The notes under the pieces are model-generated. The model was given only the letters and a program-made list of their open reading frames with translations. It did not search any database and was not told the origin of the DNA. A stretch of DNA of 64,000 bases, from positions 62,001 through 126,000 of the forward strand of contig JBKEEF010000012.1 in the NCBI GenBank assembly GCA_047975765.1, written 5' to 3'. Position numbers and translations under genes: made by a program. The stretch comes from JAQWBS01 sp047975765. GTDB lineage: Bacteria > Pseudomonadota > Alphaproteobacteria > RF32 > CAG-239. Below, in pieces: positions 8,138 to 15,316 of the stretch; positions within the stretch are counted from its first letter, which is position 1; each line of letters opens with the position of its first letter.

Positions 8138-8166
8138 TTGACTTTTTATAAATTTTAACGTATACT
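8138..8166 (+). promoter_or_regulatory. Sigma-70 type promoter of the type III toxin-antitoxin cassette
   Basis: TTGACT (8138-8143) and TATACT (8161-8166) are separated by exactly 17 nt, a near-consensus promoter on the plus strand, opposite to all surrounding phage genes. The expected transcript start is near 8173, immediately before the first RNA repeat. A promoter this strong fits an RNA antitoxin that must be made in excess over the toxin mRNA. Confidence 0.75.
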
Positions 8167-8172
8167 TTTTTA

Positions 8173-8278
8173 TAAGATGAGTGCTCGTAGAGGTGCGAGC
8201 CGTAAATAAAGAAGTCTCAAATAGAGTAATGTTCGCAGAGCTGCGAACAGGATAATCAAAAAAAAGCTCAAACAGATT
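8173..8278 (+). ncRNA. Candidate type III antitoxin RNA, two tandem repeats
   Basis: Two related units with a period of 48-51 nt lie between the promoter and the terminator. Unit 1 has a hairpin at 8183-8200 and CTCAAATAGA at 8216-8225. Unit 2 has a hairpin at 8231-8248 and CTCAAACAGA at 8267-8276. The two 7-bp stems differ at two base pairs, and both changes keep pairing (C-G to T-A, and T-G to C-G), so the structure is under selection. Type III antitoxins are short tandem RNA repeats, each folding into a pseudoknot that binds the toxin. The toxin would also cut the precursor into single repeats. The exact repeat ends are not known. Confidence 0.75.
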
Positions 8279-8307
8279 GAATACCCCTTCGTGGGGTATT
8301 CTTTATA
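8279..8307 (+). terminator. Hairpin terminator between RNA antitoxin and toxin gene
   Basis: GAATACCCC (8279-8287) pairs with GGGGTATTC (8293-8301) around a TTCGT loop, followed by TTTATAT. In type III systems a leaky terminator at this point lets most transcripts stop after the antitoxin RNA and only some continue into the toxin. Confidence 0.75.
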
Positions 8308-8325
8308 TAATAAAGAGACAAACCA

Positions 8326-8769
8326 ATGAAATTTAGATTTCTCACACAACAATTTTATGATGACTTCAAGCATTGTGACCAAATTTTAATCAAAGAAAAA
8401 AGACCATACACTTTTGTCCTTCTAGATATTGGCAATGTTCTTGTAGCTATTCCCCTACGCTCAAACATAACACATAAATTTGGAATGACTACGCCTAATA
8501 CTACAGGTGGTTTAGACTTTAGCAAATCTGTAATAATAACTGACAGCAAAAAATATATTGAAGCCAGAACAAGTCCCGTTGTGAGAAAAGAAGACTTCAA
8601 TTTTTTAAAAGGTAAAGAGTATTTTCTAAAACAAAGACTGGAAACTTTTATTGAAACATATAAGAAAAAAGCCTTTCAAAAGAATAGCTCGCTATCCCAA
8701 ATGTGTAGTCTTCAATATTTTCACAAAGAATTGGGAATTGGAACTATACCTGAAGAAACCGAAGAATAA
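8326..8769 (+). CDS. Type III toxin-antitoxin system toxin, TenpIN-like endoribonuclease
   Basis: A 147-residue protein. The opening KFRFLTQQFYDDFKHCDQIL, then RPYTFVLLDI, AIPLRSNITH, GLDFSKSVIITD and the C-terminal SLQYFHKEL are features I recognise from TenpN toxins, relatives of ToxN and AbiQ. Those proteins are RNases held inactive by a tandem-repeat RNA encoded just upstream. The upstream promoter, two covarying repeats and terminator supply exactly that partner. The gene is on the plus strand, inserted between the gpW-like and portal genes of the prophage. It ends only 4 nt from the convergent end of the gpW-like gene. It would be a phage-carried defence or maintenance gene expressed in the lysogen. 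Confidence 0.8.
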   Translation: MKFRFLTQQFYDDFKHCDQILIKEKRPYTFVLLDIGNVLVAIPLRSNITHKFGMTTPNTTGGLDFSKSVIITDSKKYIEARTSPVVRKEDFNFLKGKEYFLKQRLETFIETYKKKAFQKNSSLSQMCSLQYFHKELGIGTIPEETEE

Positions 8770-8773
8770 CTCC

Positions 8774-8998
8774 TTAAAATTCCACTCTAATAATTCTTCT
8801 TGTTGGTTTTCCTTGTATCCTTGCGATCTGCGATTTAAGGTCAGAGATATATCCTTCCAAATCCTTTTTGTTGGTTTGGTTATAGCTTGTTGAACCAAAA
8901 TTGCTTAGGGTTATACTAACTTCTTTTTCGCCAAGCATAAGCTTATGATAAGCAACTTCTGCCTCAATTAAACGCTGCTTAAGTTCCGATATCATCAT
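8774..8998 (-). CDS. Head-tail joining protein, lambda gpW family
   Basis: A 74-residue protein (73 from the second ATG). The pattern of an N-terminal helix (ISELKQRLIEAEVAYHKLMLGEKE), a strand with V-I-L--G--ST-Y, then a helix of DLEGYISDLKSQIARIQG, is the gpW fold, usually 65-75 residues. It plugs the portal after DNA packaging. In lambda W lies directly between A and B. Here it is separated from the portal gene by the opposite-strand toxin-antitoxin cassette. Confidence 0.85.
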   Translation of the reverse strand: MMISELKQRLIEAEVAYHKLMLGEKEVSITLSNFGSTSYNQTNKKDLEGYISDLKSQIARIQGKPTRRIIRVEF

Positions 8999-9151
8999 TT
9001 ATACTCCTAAATTTTAATAAATTTATGATTTTAGAGATACAGATAGAGCAAAAATAGGAACGAAAAAATTTTAGTGTATAAATAAATACATGAATTTTGA
9101 GTACCGCATTTTTGCTCTAAATGGGATATAAAATTACAAAGAATTAAAATT

Positions 9152-11095
9152 TCATAGCCATGGGTCGTTAATCTTTGTTGGTTTTAAGGGTTCAAATTTA
9201 GGAATAAGTTTTTTCTTTATCTGATTAGGTATAGAAGGAATTAAGCTTTCCAGCTCTTCCCAATGCTTATCACCAAACCTGTCCAGTCCATAGATTGCGG
9301 CCGCTGCTCGTGCATAAACCCTACAATCTAAAACTTCATTACGAATATTTGGATCTTTTTCCCAAACGGGGCGAGGATAACCTTTATGCAGTCTTATCAC
9401 CAGTTTTTCAGAAGTCAGCTGCTTAAAATATTCCTCATCATAGCTTGGAAAATGACACCACCCAAAACTAGAAAAACTTTCGCCAACCCGACACATTTTT
9501 AGCCAGCGATAAAGCTCCGTCTTAATTACTGGACCAGAAACATTCCAAACCTTAATTCCTTTTTTTCTGGTATCTGCTTTTGAAGTTGAAAGAATCATTG
9601 CCGTATCACGCGATTGTCCTTTAATCGCAACAACAGTCCTTGGTGCGTTTGCTCTTGCACCGTTTCCACCCCAAGTGGCCTGAGAATAATGCTTCACAAA
9701 GTTATATACATCTTGTGTGACATAACCACTATCAACGCACATCACCCTGATCGGCAAAGTTATGCCGCTCTCATGGACATAATCTTTTTGAAGTACATCA
9801 TCTAAATTCTGCCAAACATCTGGTCTTGCCGTATCTCCAAATAAGACAATATAATCAACACTCCAGCTTTGTTTATGACGTCCCCAAGCGACAATTTCAC
9901 ATTCAATCCTATCTTTTTGAATATCCACCCCAGCAGTTAAAAACAAACCTCCCATCGGCACTACAGAAATTTGATAATTCCCACGACAAGCATATAGAGT
10001 TTGCCATTCAGGGGCTTCGTTTGCTTGTTCATAGGTTTCTCCTAAAATCGTATTTTGAAACCCCTGCATCAAATTGGCATCATCTTTTGCTTTATGATAA
10101 ATCTTGACACATTCAGCCCATGAAAGCCAACCAACAGGAGAATATAATGAAGAAATATGAAACCCTGCCGTCACCCCATCTCCTAAAGTGCTTGCTTCCC
10201 ATTTTCCTCCAGCAAGCATCTGTGTTTTATAATGCTCATCAATGAGCTGGTGACACTGTTCACATTCATATTTAACTTTTCCGTCTTCGCCACTTTTTAT
10301 GTTGTTCCATTCCAGTTTTTGAAATGCACCACAAAACGGGCAAGGAACCAAATAAAACCGTTTATCAGAGTTCTCAAATTCTCTTTCAATATTTGAAGCA
10401 CCCTTGATCGTTGGCGTTGACACTAAAAAGATTTTTTTCTGCCTCTGAAACGTTGCAGTTCTTCTTTCTGCCAATAAAATTGGATCTCCTTCTCCTTCAA
10501 TATCTCTCGGGTAACCATCAATTTCATCCATAAATAAATATCTTGCTGGCATTGAACGAAGCCCAACAGCAGAATTTGCTCCAGTCATCACAAGCAATCC
10601 TCCTGGAAACTCTTTGGACAACACCGTATTTCCGCTATCTCTGGAACGTGCAGGCTTAATCAAGTTCTTTAAGATTTGACAATCTTCAATTAAAGGATCA
10701 ATGCGTTGCCTTGAGTTTCTCTTAGCCATTTCAACTGTTGGAGAAACCGCCATCATCGGCCCTGGGGCTTGATGAATCACATAGCCAATCCAATTATTAC
10801 CACACTCTGTTCCTCCAATCTGAGCTCCTTTCATAAACACCACTTTTTGAATGGCACTATGTGGCGAAAGACAATCCATGATTTCTTTTAGATATGGCGT
10901 TCTAGCCGTTCGCCAACGCCCCGGTTCTGCTGCAGATTTTGAAGACAAAACTCGATATTGATCTGCCCATTCTGAAACAGGATGATAAGAATCTGGACTT
11001 AGAGCTCGTCCCCAGTTTTGTTCAACTTCATCCGCACCATCATAAAGAGGAAGTTGGCTCTCCAAATTCTGATAAAAAGGCTTTGATTTGTTCAT
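9152..11095 (-). CDS. Phage terminase large subunit, lambda gpA family
   Basis: A 647-residue protein, the usual gpA length. The ATPase P-loop is GAQIGGTE (about residues 90-96), Walker B is YLFMDEIDGYP (about 186-196), and a zinc ribbon is formed by C252, C255, C278 and C281. The C-terminal nuclease starts with AGVDIQKDRIECEIVAWG, with the metal-binding Asp, and ends with a DCRVYARAAAAI helix. It cuts concatemers and pumps DNA into proheads. It overlaps the small subunit gene by 56 nt. The 150 nt between its end and the gpW-like gene shows no gene. Confidence 0.95.
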   Translation of the reverse strand: MNKSKPFYQNLESQLPLYDGADEVEQNWGRALSPDSYHPVSEWADQYRVLSSKSAAEPGRWRTARTPYLKEIMDCLSPHSAIQKVVFMKGAQIGGTECGNNWIGYVIHQAPGPMMAVSPTVEMAKRNSRQRIDPLIEDCQILKNLIKPARSRDSGNTVLSKEFPGGLLVMTGANSAVGLRSMPARYLFMDEIDGYPRDIEGEGDPILLAERRTATFQRQKKIFLVSTPTIKGASNIEREFENSDKRFYLVPCPFCGAFQKLEWNNIKSGEDGKVKYECEQCHQLIDEHYKTQMLAGGKWEASTLGDGVTAGFHISSLYSPVGWLSWAECVKIYHKAKDDANLMQGFQNTILGETYEQANEAPEWQTLYACRGNYQISVVPMGGLFLTAGVDIQKDRIECEIVAWGRHKQSWSVDYIVLFGDTARPDVWQNLDDVLQKDYVHESGITLPIRVMCVDSGYVTQDVYNFVKHYSQATWGGNGARANAPRTVVAIKGQSRDTAMILSTSKADTRKKGIKVWNVSGPVIKTELYRWLKMCRVGESFSSFGWCHFPSYDEEYFKQLTSEKLVIRLHKGYPRPVWEKDPNIRNEVLDCRVYARAAAAIYGLDRFGDKHWEELESLIPSIPNQIKKKLIPKFEPLKPTKINDPWL

Positions 11096-11564
11096 CTAAA
11101 ATAACCCTAACCTGATGTTCATCCACATTTAAGCGTGCAGCAATCAATGGTGCTTCTCTTGTTGGAAACAACAACAGAGCATCTCTCAATGCTCTGCCTA
11201 ATCTAAAAATATGTTCATTTACTTTTGCACGTTCTACTAACTCTTCCTTATATTTACGAAGCCGCTCTTTGACAAACATTGCCTGATAATATTCTCTAGC
11301 TGTCCGAACTTGCTGATAACCGCCATGAACTTTTGGTGTGTTTCCCTCACTAAACCCCTGAAAGGAATTCCCTTGAACGTCATTTTCTTCTTCCTTAAAT
11401 TTATTACGAGCAGGATTAGTATTTTTTTGCCATTCAATATCTGCTTGCTCCGGCGTTATTGTCTTATCACTGTTCAGTTTTATTCTGCCACTCTTTATGG
11501 CTTTCTGAACTGCCGATAAACTTACCCCTCGCATTCTTGCATATTCTCTTTGCGAAACACCCAT
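11040..11564 (-). CDS. Phage terminase small subunit, lambda Nu1-like
   Basis: A 174-residue protein. The N-terminal ~45 residues are a winged helix-turn-helix with MGVSQREYARMRGVSLSAVQKAI, as in Nu1-type small terminases that bind the cos or pac site. The middle is a charged linker, and the C-terminal half is helical and should contact the large subunit. It is translationally coupled to the large subunit gene by a 56-nt overlap and starts 5 nt after the methyltransferase gene ends. Confidence 0.85.
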   Translation of the reverse strand: MGVSQREYARMRGVSLSAVQKAIKSGRIKLNSDKTITPEQADIEWQKNTNPARNKFKEEENDVQGNSFQGFSEGNTPKVHGGYQQVRTAREYYQAMFVKERLRKYKEELVERAKVNEHIFRLGRALRDALLLFPTREAPLIAARLNVDEHQVRVILDEQIKAFLSEFGEPTSSL

Positions 11565-11569
11565 AGCAT

Positions 11570-12787
11570 TTATTCTTCACCTTTAACTAAAACAGCTTTT
11601 TTGCCTGTCCAATCTTCCCAACGTTTGAGGATGACATCACAATATTTGGGGTCTAATTCAATCAGTCTGCATCTTCTTTGTGACTTTTCACAAGCGATTA
11701 AAGTAGAACCAGAACCCGCAAAGCCATCTAAAATTAAATCCCCAGCCTTTGAACTATTCTTAATCGCTCTTTCAACCAATTCCACAGGTTTCATTGTCGG
11801 ATGCAAATCATTACGAACAGGTTTATTATACTCCCAAACATCACTTTGATTTCTATCTCCGCACCAATGATGCTTGCCACCGCCAACCCAGCCATAAAGA
11901 ATTGGTTCATATTGTCTTTGATAATCAGCACGCCCTAACGTAAATGTATTTTTTATCCAGATGATAAAAGTTGACCACTTTCCCCCAGAAGAGACAAACG
12001 CATCATAAAGTGTATGCAGTTCAGAAGAACTCATACAAACATAAACCGCTCCTCGGCAATACATCAGCATATTTGTACATGAATCAATCAAAAACTGAGC
12101 AAAATCTTCTCCCAAATTATCATTCATAATTTTTCGTTCAGACTCAGAAGCAACGTGATAACGAAGCTTATCTTTCATCGTTGCACCATAATTCACATTA
12201 TATGGCGGATCCGTAAAAATCATATCCGCGACATCACCTTGCATCAGTTTTTTAACATCATCAATCATTGTCGTATCCCCGCAGATCAATCTGTGCGTTC
12301 CGAGCTGCCAAACATCTCCTCTTTGGGTGATTGCTTTTTCTGGAATTTCAGGAATAACATCATCTTCCACTTTTCCAGCAACTTCTTCTCCAAATCCGTC
12401 AAGCTCTGAGAGTTCTTCTTCTGAAAATCCCAACAAATTTATATCAAAATCAAGCTCTTTCAATTCTTCAAGCTCAATTTGTAACAAAGTTTCATTCCAG
12501 CCTGCATTAAGGGCTATTTTATTATCGGCAATAACCAAAGCTCTAACTTGAGTGGATGACAAATGAGACAACCTAATCACTGGAACATCTTTCAGTCCTA
12601 GCCTTTTTGCAGCCATTAACCTTCCATGCCCAGCAATGATAACATTCTTCCCGTCAATCAAAATTGGATTTGTAAATCCAAATTCCTGAATACTTGCTGC
12701 AATTTGTTCAACCTGTTGGTCATTATGCGTCCTTGCATTTTTGGCATAAGGAATTAATTTATCTACTTCTAAAAACTCTAAATCCAT
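11570..12787 (-). CDS. ParB-domain / site-specific DNA methyltransferase fusion
   Basis: A 405-residue protein. Residues 1-110 are a ParB/Srx-type domain with the box GHGRLMAAKRLG at 53-64. Residues ~155-400 are an amino-methyltransferase: DPPY at 193-196 is the catalytic motif and FAGSGS at 356-361 binds S-adenosylmethionine. DPPY before FxGxG is the order of beta-class N6-adenine or N4-cytosine enzymes. Such fusions are common in prophages upstream of the terminase. No cognate endonuclease is seen, so it is probably an orphan enzyme protecting phage DNA or affecting packaging. Its promoter region holds the TGACCAC array. Confidence 0.92.
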   Translation of the reverse strand: MDLEFLEVDKLIPYAKNARTHNDQQVEQIAASIQEFGFTNPILIDGKNVIIAGHGRLMAAKRLGLKDVPVIRLSHLSSTQVRALVIADNKIALNAGWNETLLQIELEELKELDFDINLLGFSEEELSELDGFGEEVAGKVEDDVIPEIPEKAITQRGDVWQLGTHRLICGDTTMIDDVKKLMQGDVADMIFTDPPYNVNYGATMKDKLRYHVASESERKIMNDNLGEDFAQFLIDSCTNMLMYCRGAVYVCMSSSELHTLYDAFVSSGGKWSTFIIWIKNTFTLGRADYQRQYEPILYGWVGGGKHHWCGDRNQSDVWEYNKPVRNDLHPTMKPVELVERAIKNSSKAGDLILDGFAGSGSTLIACEKSQRRCRLIELDPKYCDVILKRWEDWTGKKAVLVKGEE

Positions 12788-12821
12788 TACTCACCTCATA
12801 AAAAATGTCAAAAAAATAAGG

Positions 12822-12929
12822 TGACCACGCATCATGACCACCTCTTAAATCTTAGTGACCACCTAACTGACCACCCTATATAAAACAACACTCTAAAACC
12901 TAGTAAAACAGCCATCTTCAGCTGACCAC
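12822..12929. repeat. Iterated TGACCAC motif in intergenic region
   Basis: Five exact copies of TGACCAC on the plus strand start at 12822, 12835, 12856, 12868 and 12923, three of them extended to TGACCACC. Spacings are 13, 21, 12 and 55 nt. They fill the leader of the methyltransferase-terminase operon (12788-13138), which contains no gene. Such an array suggests binding sites for a repressor, activator or replication initiator; which one cannot be told from sequence. Confidence 0.7.
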
Positions 12930-13044
12930 TGACAACCTCAATTTTTACCTAACGCTAGAAAAATCCCGCGGCTTGAACCCCCGCATACAGAAAACTTTTA
13001 GGAAGGACCCGCTCAAATTTTGCCAAGTGATTTCTCCCTGTTTT

Positions 13045-13088
13045 CTTGGATTTCCAAGCAAAAAGCCTTGGAATTCCTTCCAAGGCTT
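13045..13088 (-). terminator. Strong terminator after the DUF6362 gene
   Basis: AAGCCTTGGAA (13063-13073) and TTCCAAGGCTT (13078-13088) form an 11-bp stem with a 4-nt loop. On the minus strand a T-rich stretch follows. A smaller hairpin, CTTGGA/TCCAAG, lies at 13045-13058. It separates the replication operon from the late operon. Confidence 0.7.
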
Positions 13089-13138
13089 AGGCTTTTAGAG
13101 ACAAAAATCAATCATAATTCATTTTATATCTCTTTTTT

Positions 13139-13537
13139 TTACTTTTGTCTTGTGCTTTTTTGTCTGGACATTCTCTTGCCCAGAAATCCTACGATCTTTG
13201 AAAGGTATAAGTCATATTTGACATTCAGTTGTGAGCGTGACAAAGCATATTCATAACATAAAATCTTCCAAGGAATTTTCTCGGCTCGCTTCCAGACCAG
13301 CTTTCGCTCAAACGGTTCTAAAATATCTAGCCAAGAGATTGCTTCATCCATCCGATCTATTTGCTCATTGGTTGCCTGCAATTTGATCGGTTTTTTATCC
13401 ATCATTAACAGTTCATTTGGATAATACTTAATCTCAAACCTCACCGTCACATAGCCTTGAGCTTTAACTTGAGGCAAAAGTCTCATCACATATGCCGCCT
13501 CCAACAGACGTTCCTTAATTTCTGCTTCCGTCATCAT
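13139..13537 (-). CDS. DUF6362 family phage protein, helix-turn-helix
   Basis: A 132-residue protein. The core IDRMDEAISWLDILEPFERKLVW followed by AEKIPWKILCYEYALSRSQLN is the DUF6362 pattern found in alphaproteobacterial prophages. The second half resembles a sigma region 4-type helix-turn-helix, so a regulatory role in phage transcription is plausible, as in late-gene activators. The TGA of the preceding gene overlaps the start. It is the last gene before the terminator and the TGACCAC array, where such a regulator might act. That link is inference. Confidence 0.7.
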   Translation of the reverse strand: MMTEAEIKERLLEAAYVMRLLPQVKAQGYVTVRFEIKYYPNELLMMDKKPIKLQATNEQIDRMDEAISWLDILEPFERKLVWKRAEKIPWKILCYEYALSRSQLNVKYDLYLSKIVGFLGKRMSRQKSTRQK

Positions 13538-14112
13538 CTAACAATCCCTCCGCTTTGTGATTGAGACAGCAAGCTATCCATCTCATCAAACAAACCAAGC
13601 TCTAAAGCCTTTTTATATTTTAGCCCAAGAACAACATTCGCATCCTCCGAAGAACGCTCCAATGCTTTGTATGCTGTTTCACCTATGGCTTGTGAAAGCT
13701 TTGAAGTCAAGAGATACTGGAAAACACGGCGGTAGTGATTGCGTGTATAAAACTTTTTTCCCAAAGCAGCATCTTGCTTAAAAAGTTCGTCCTCAATACA
13801 AAAAGATTTACCTAAAGCATTTGAGGGAAGTTTACTTGCCTGACATGGCACATCTATCAGCATTGCACCAATATGAGCCAAGGTCGGAAAACTCTTGCAT
13901 TTGTCATACTTGAACAGTGCCTGACATGCACGTCGCAAATCCGCCTCGCTATAGTCACCAAGCTCTTTAACCCACTCATTCAAGATCATTTCTGGATCTT
14001 GCCCCTCTTTGGGACTGATTAGCCATTTGGGTTGTCCATAAAGCTCTGTCAGAACGTCAATCACATGTTTGTTGATTTTATGCTTTTTTGAAAGGAGGTC
14101 TAAAACAGTCAT
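13534..14112 (-). CDS. Phage replication-associated protein, possible helicase loader
   Basis: A 192-residue protein not recognised at family level. The segment SEADLRRACQALFKYDKCKSFPTLAHI is reminiscent of phage helicase-loading or replisome proteins, where a KFPT-A-I motif precedes a short helix. It follows the winged-helix replication protein gene by 18 nt, the position of lambda P after lambda O. Helices dominate and no P-loop is present, so it is not a DnaC-type ATPase. The call is positional and tentative. Confidence 0.45.
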   Translation of the reverse strand: MTVLDLLSKKHKINKHVIDVLTELYGQPKWLISPKEGQDPEMILNEWVKELGDYSEADLRRACQALFKYDKCKSFPTLAHIGAMLIDVPCQASKLPSNALGKSFCIEDELFKQDAALGKKFYTRNHYRRVFQYLLTSKLSQAIGETAYKALERSSEDANVVLGLKYKKALELGLFDEMDSLLSQSQSGGIVR

Positions 14113-14130
14113 TGCTTAGCCCTCCTTGCT

Positions 14131-14820
14131 TCAACCCTCATAAGGATTGTAAGAACCCTCAGCAGGCACTTCCTCCTTGCCAAGCCCTCTTTGAACTTCT
14201 TTCAAAATCCAATTCTGCCAAGTAGAAAACCAATCTTTTTTATAGGGATTTCTTGCATTCTTAGAAGTCCAATAATTCTTAAAACGCTCAAACTCAACTT
14301 CAGGATTTATAAATCCATAGCCTTGAGCATAAGCCCGCCATTCTTCCGTCAAAATTGAATCTTGTGGCAGTTTGGTTCTTTTTTTAACTAACTCGTAAGA
14401 GTTAGTATTTTTTAAATTATTATTTATATTCTTTATTTCTTTAAATGTTGCCCTTACGTTGTCTTTTTGAGGACTTTTATCTGACTTAATCTCGCCCCTT
14501 TCAAAACGTTCAGACTGAAATAAGTCATATTTTACAAGGGTTGCAACTTGCCTTTTTCCTGACTTTTTTAAGACGATATTTTGACTTAATTCTAGCTTGT
14601 TCAATGCTAATCGCACTTGCTTAACGCTTAACCCTAAATCTGAAGCAAGCCCCTGAAATGTGAAGTAACAATCTCCACAACCAAGCTCTAAACCATTCCA
14701 TGATTTGTCTTCATAGTTGGCTTGTAATAAGAGATGAAGATAAACGCGTAGAACGTTTGCATCCCTATACCATTCCCAGCTCAATATCTTGCGATGAAGT
14801 TTAATCCAGCCTTTGTTCAT
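14131..14820 (-). CDS. Phage replication initiation protein, O-like winged helix
   Basis: A 229-residue protein. The opening NKGWIKLHRKILSWEWYRD followed by YLHLLLQAN is the common start of phage O/DnaD-type replication proteins, which fold as a winged helix (here residues 1-100, with LASDLGLSVKQVRLALNKLE as recognition region). A flexible, Asn- and Lys-rich linker leads to a C-terminal helix with WSTWQNWILKE-like residues that probably contacts the replisome. It overlaps the preceding small gene by ATGA. It should bind the phage origin, but no origin iterons were found inside its own gene. Confidence 0.75.
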   Translation of the reverse strand: MNKGWIKLHRKILSWEWYRDANVLRVYLHLLLQANYEDKSWNGLELGCGDCYFTFQGLASDLGLSVKQVRLALNKLELSQNIVLKKSGKRQVATLVKYDLFQSERFERGEIKSDKSPQKDNVRATFKEIKNINNNLKNTNSYELVKKRTKLPQDSILTEEWRAYAQGYGFINPEVEFERFKNYWTSKNARNPYKKDWFSTWQNWILKEVQRGLGKEEVPAEGSYNPYEG

Positions 14821-15014
14821 GCCCTATCCTCCAAAGATTTCTTTAAACGGATGACGCCTTGAACCCAGCGATGAGCCAAAATAGCCTGACGACTTTCATC
14901 AAACAAAATCTGCTCAATTTCTTTTAATTTTGTGTCAGATTTAGCAAGTAAATCCCCAACGGCTAACCGCTGAATCTTCAAAAATAGCGGTTTTCTTCTC
15001 TTTTTCTTCAACAT
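14817..15014 (-). CDS. Small basic hypothetical phage protein
   Basis: A 65-residue protein beginning LKKKRRKPLFLKIQRLA, followed by two predicted helices. It is not recognised. AAGGAG lies 7-8 nt before the ATG at 15014. It is the first gene of the replication operon and is coupled to the O-like gene by ATGA. Its ribosome binding site falls in the 3' arm of a hairpin (15021-15047). Confidence 0.6.
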   Translation of the reverse strand: MLKKKRRKPLFLKIQRLAVGDLLAKSDTKLKEIEQILFDESRQAILAHRWVQGVIRLKKSLEDRA

Positions 15015-15020
15015 CTATAA

Positions 15021-15047
15021 CTCCTTTTGTTCGTTAATAACAAAAGG
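15021..15047 (-). promoter_or_regulatory. Hairpin overlapping the ribosome binding site of the replication operon
   Basis: On the minus strand CCTTTTGTT and AACAAAAGG form a 9-bp stem with a 7-nt loop. The second arm holds the AAGGAG that precedes the first ATG of the operon. Pairing would hide the ribosome binding site, so translation of the operon may be controlled there. Confidence 0.5.
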
Positions 15048-15095
15048 AACTACGTCAAAAAATGCAACCCAGTCCGTTAAAGAATGATTATTTAG
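15036..15095 (-). repeat. Conserved operon leader, copy A
   Basis: The 19-nt AATAACAAAAGGAACTACG (15036-15054, plus strand) is identical to 22534-22552. The next ~40 nt also align (AAAAAA-GCA, GTCCG, AAAG, GATT, TTAG blocks). Both copies lie just upstream of the first minus-strand gene of a phage operon, so this is probably a shared promoter or operator region. Confidence 0.7.
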
Positions 15096-15230
15096 TAAAA
15101 ATAATTACAAACTATTTTTATGAATCGATTTCTTTGCAAAAATTTATGATTTTCACTCTCATAAGAGAATTTATGATGTATAAAACACACATTAGAGTAT
15201 AAATATTTCTTAATATTTACTAAAATTAAA

Positions 15231-15255
15231 CAATATGATGTATATTTCCATATTG
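15231..15255. promoter_or_regulatory. Inverted repeat in the autotransporter promoter region
   Basis: CAATATG (15231-15237) and CATATTG (15249-15255) form a 7-nt inverted repeat with 11-nt spacing, directly before a possible -10 element (GATAAT at 15257-15262). It could be a regulator binding site. The rest of the 15096-15316 region shows only AT-rich sequence with no gene. Confidence 0.4.
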
Positions 15256-15316
15256 TGATAATATGGAGTCTATGTTACACCATTATCGGTAAAAAATTGT
15301 TTTAGGGAGAACTCCT

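Noticed and set aside
15140..15153. 14-nt AAATTTATGATTTT shared with 9019-9032
   Set aside because: AT-rich words of this length are expected by chance in this DNA, and no other context is shared.
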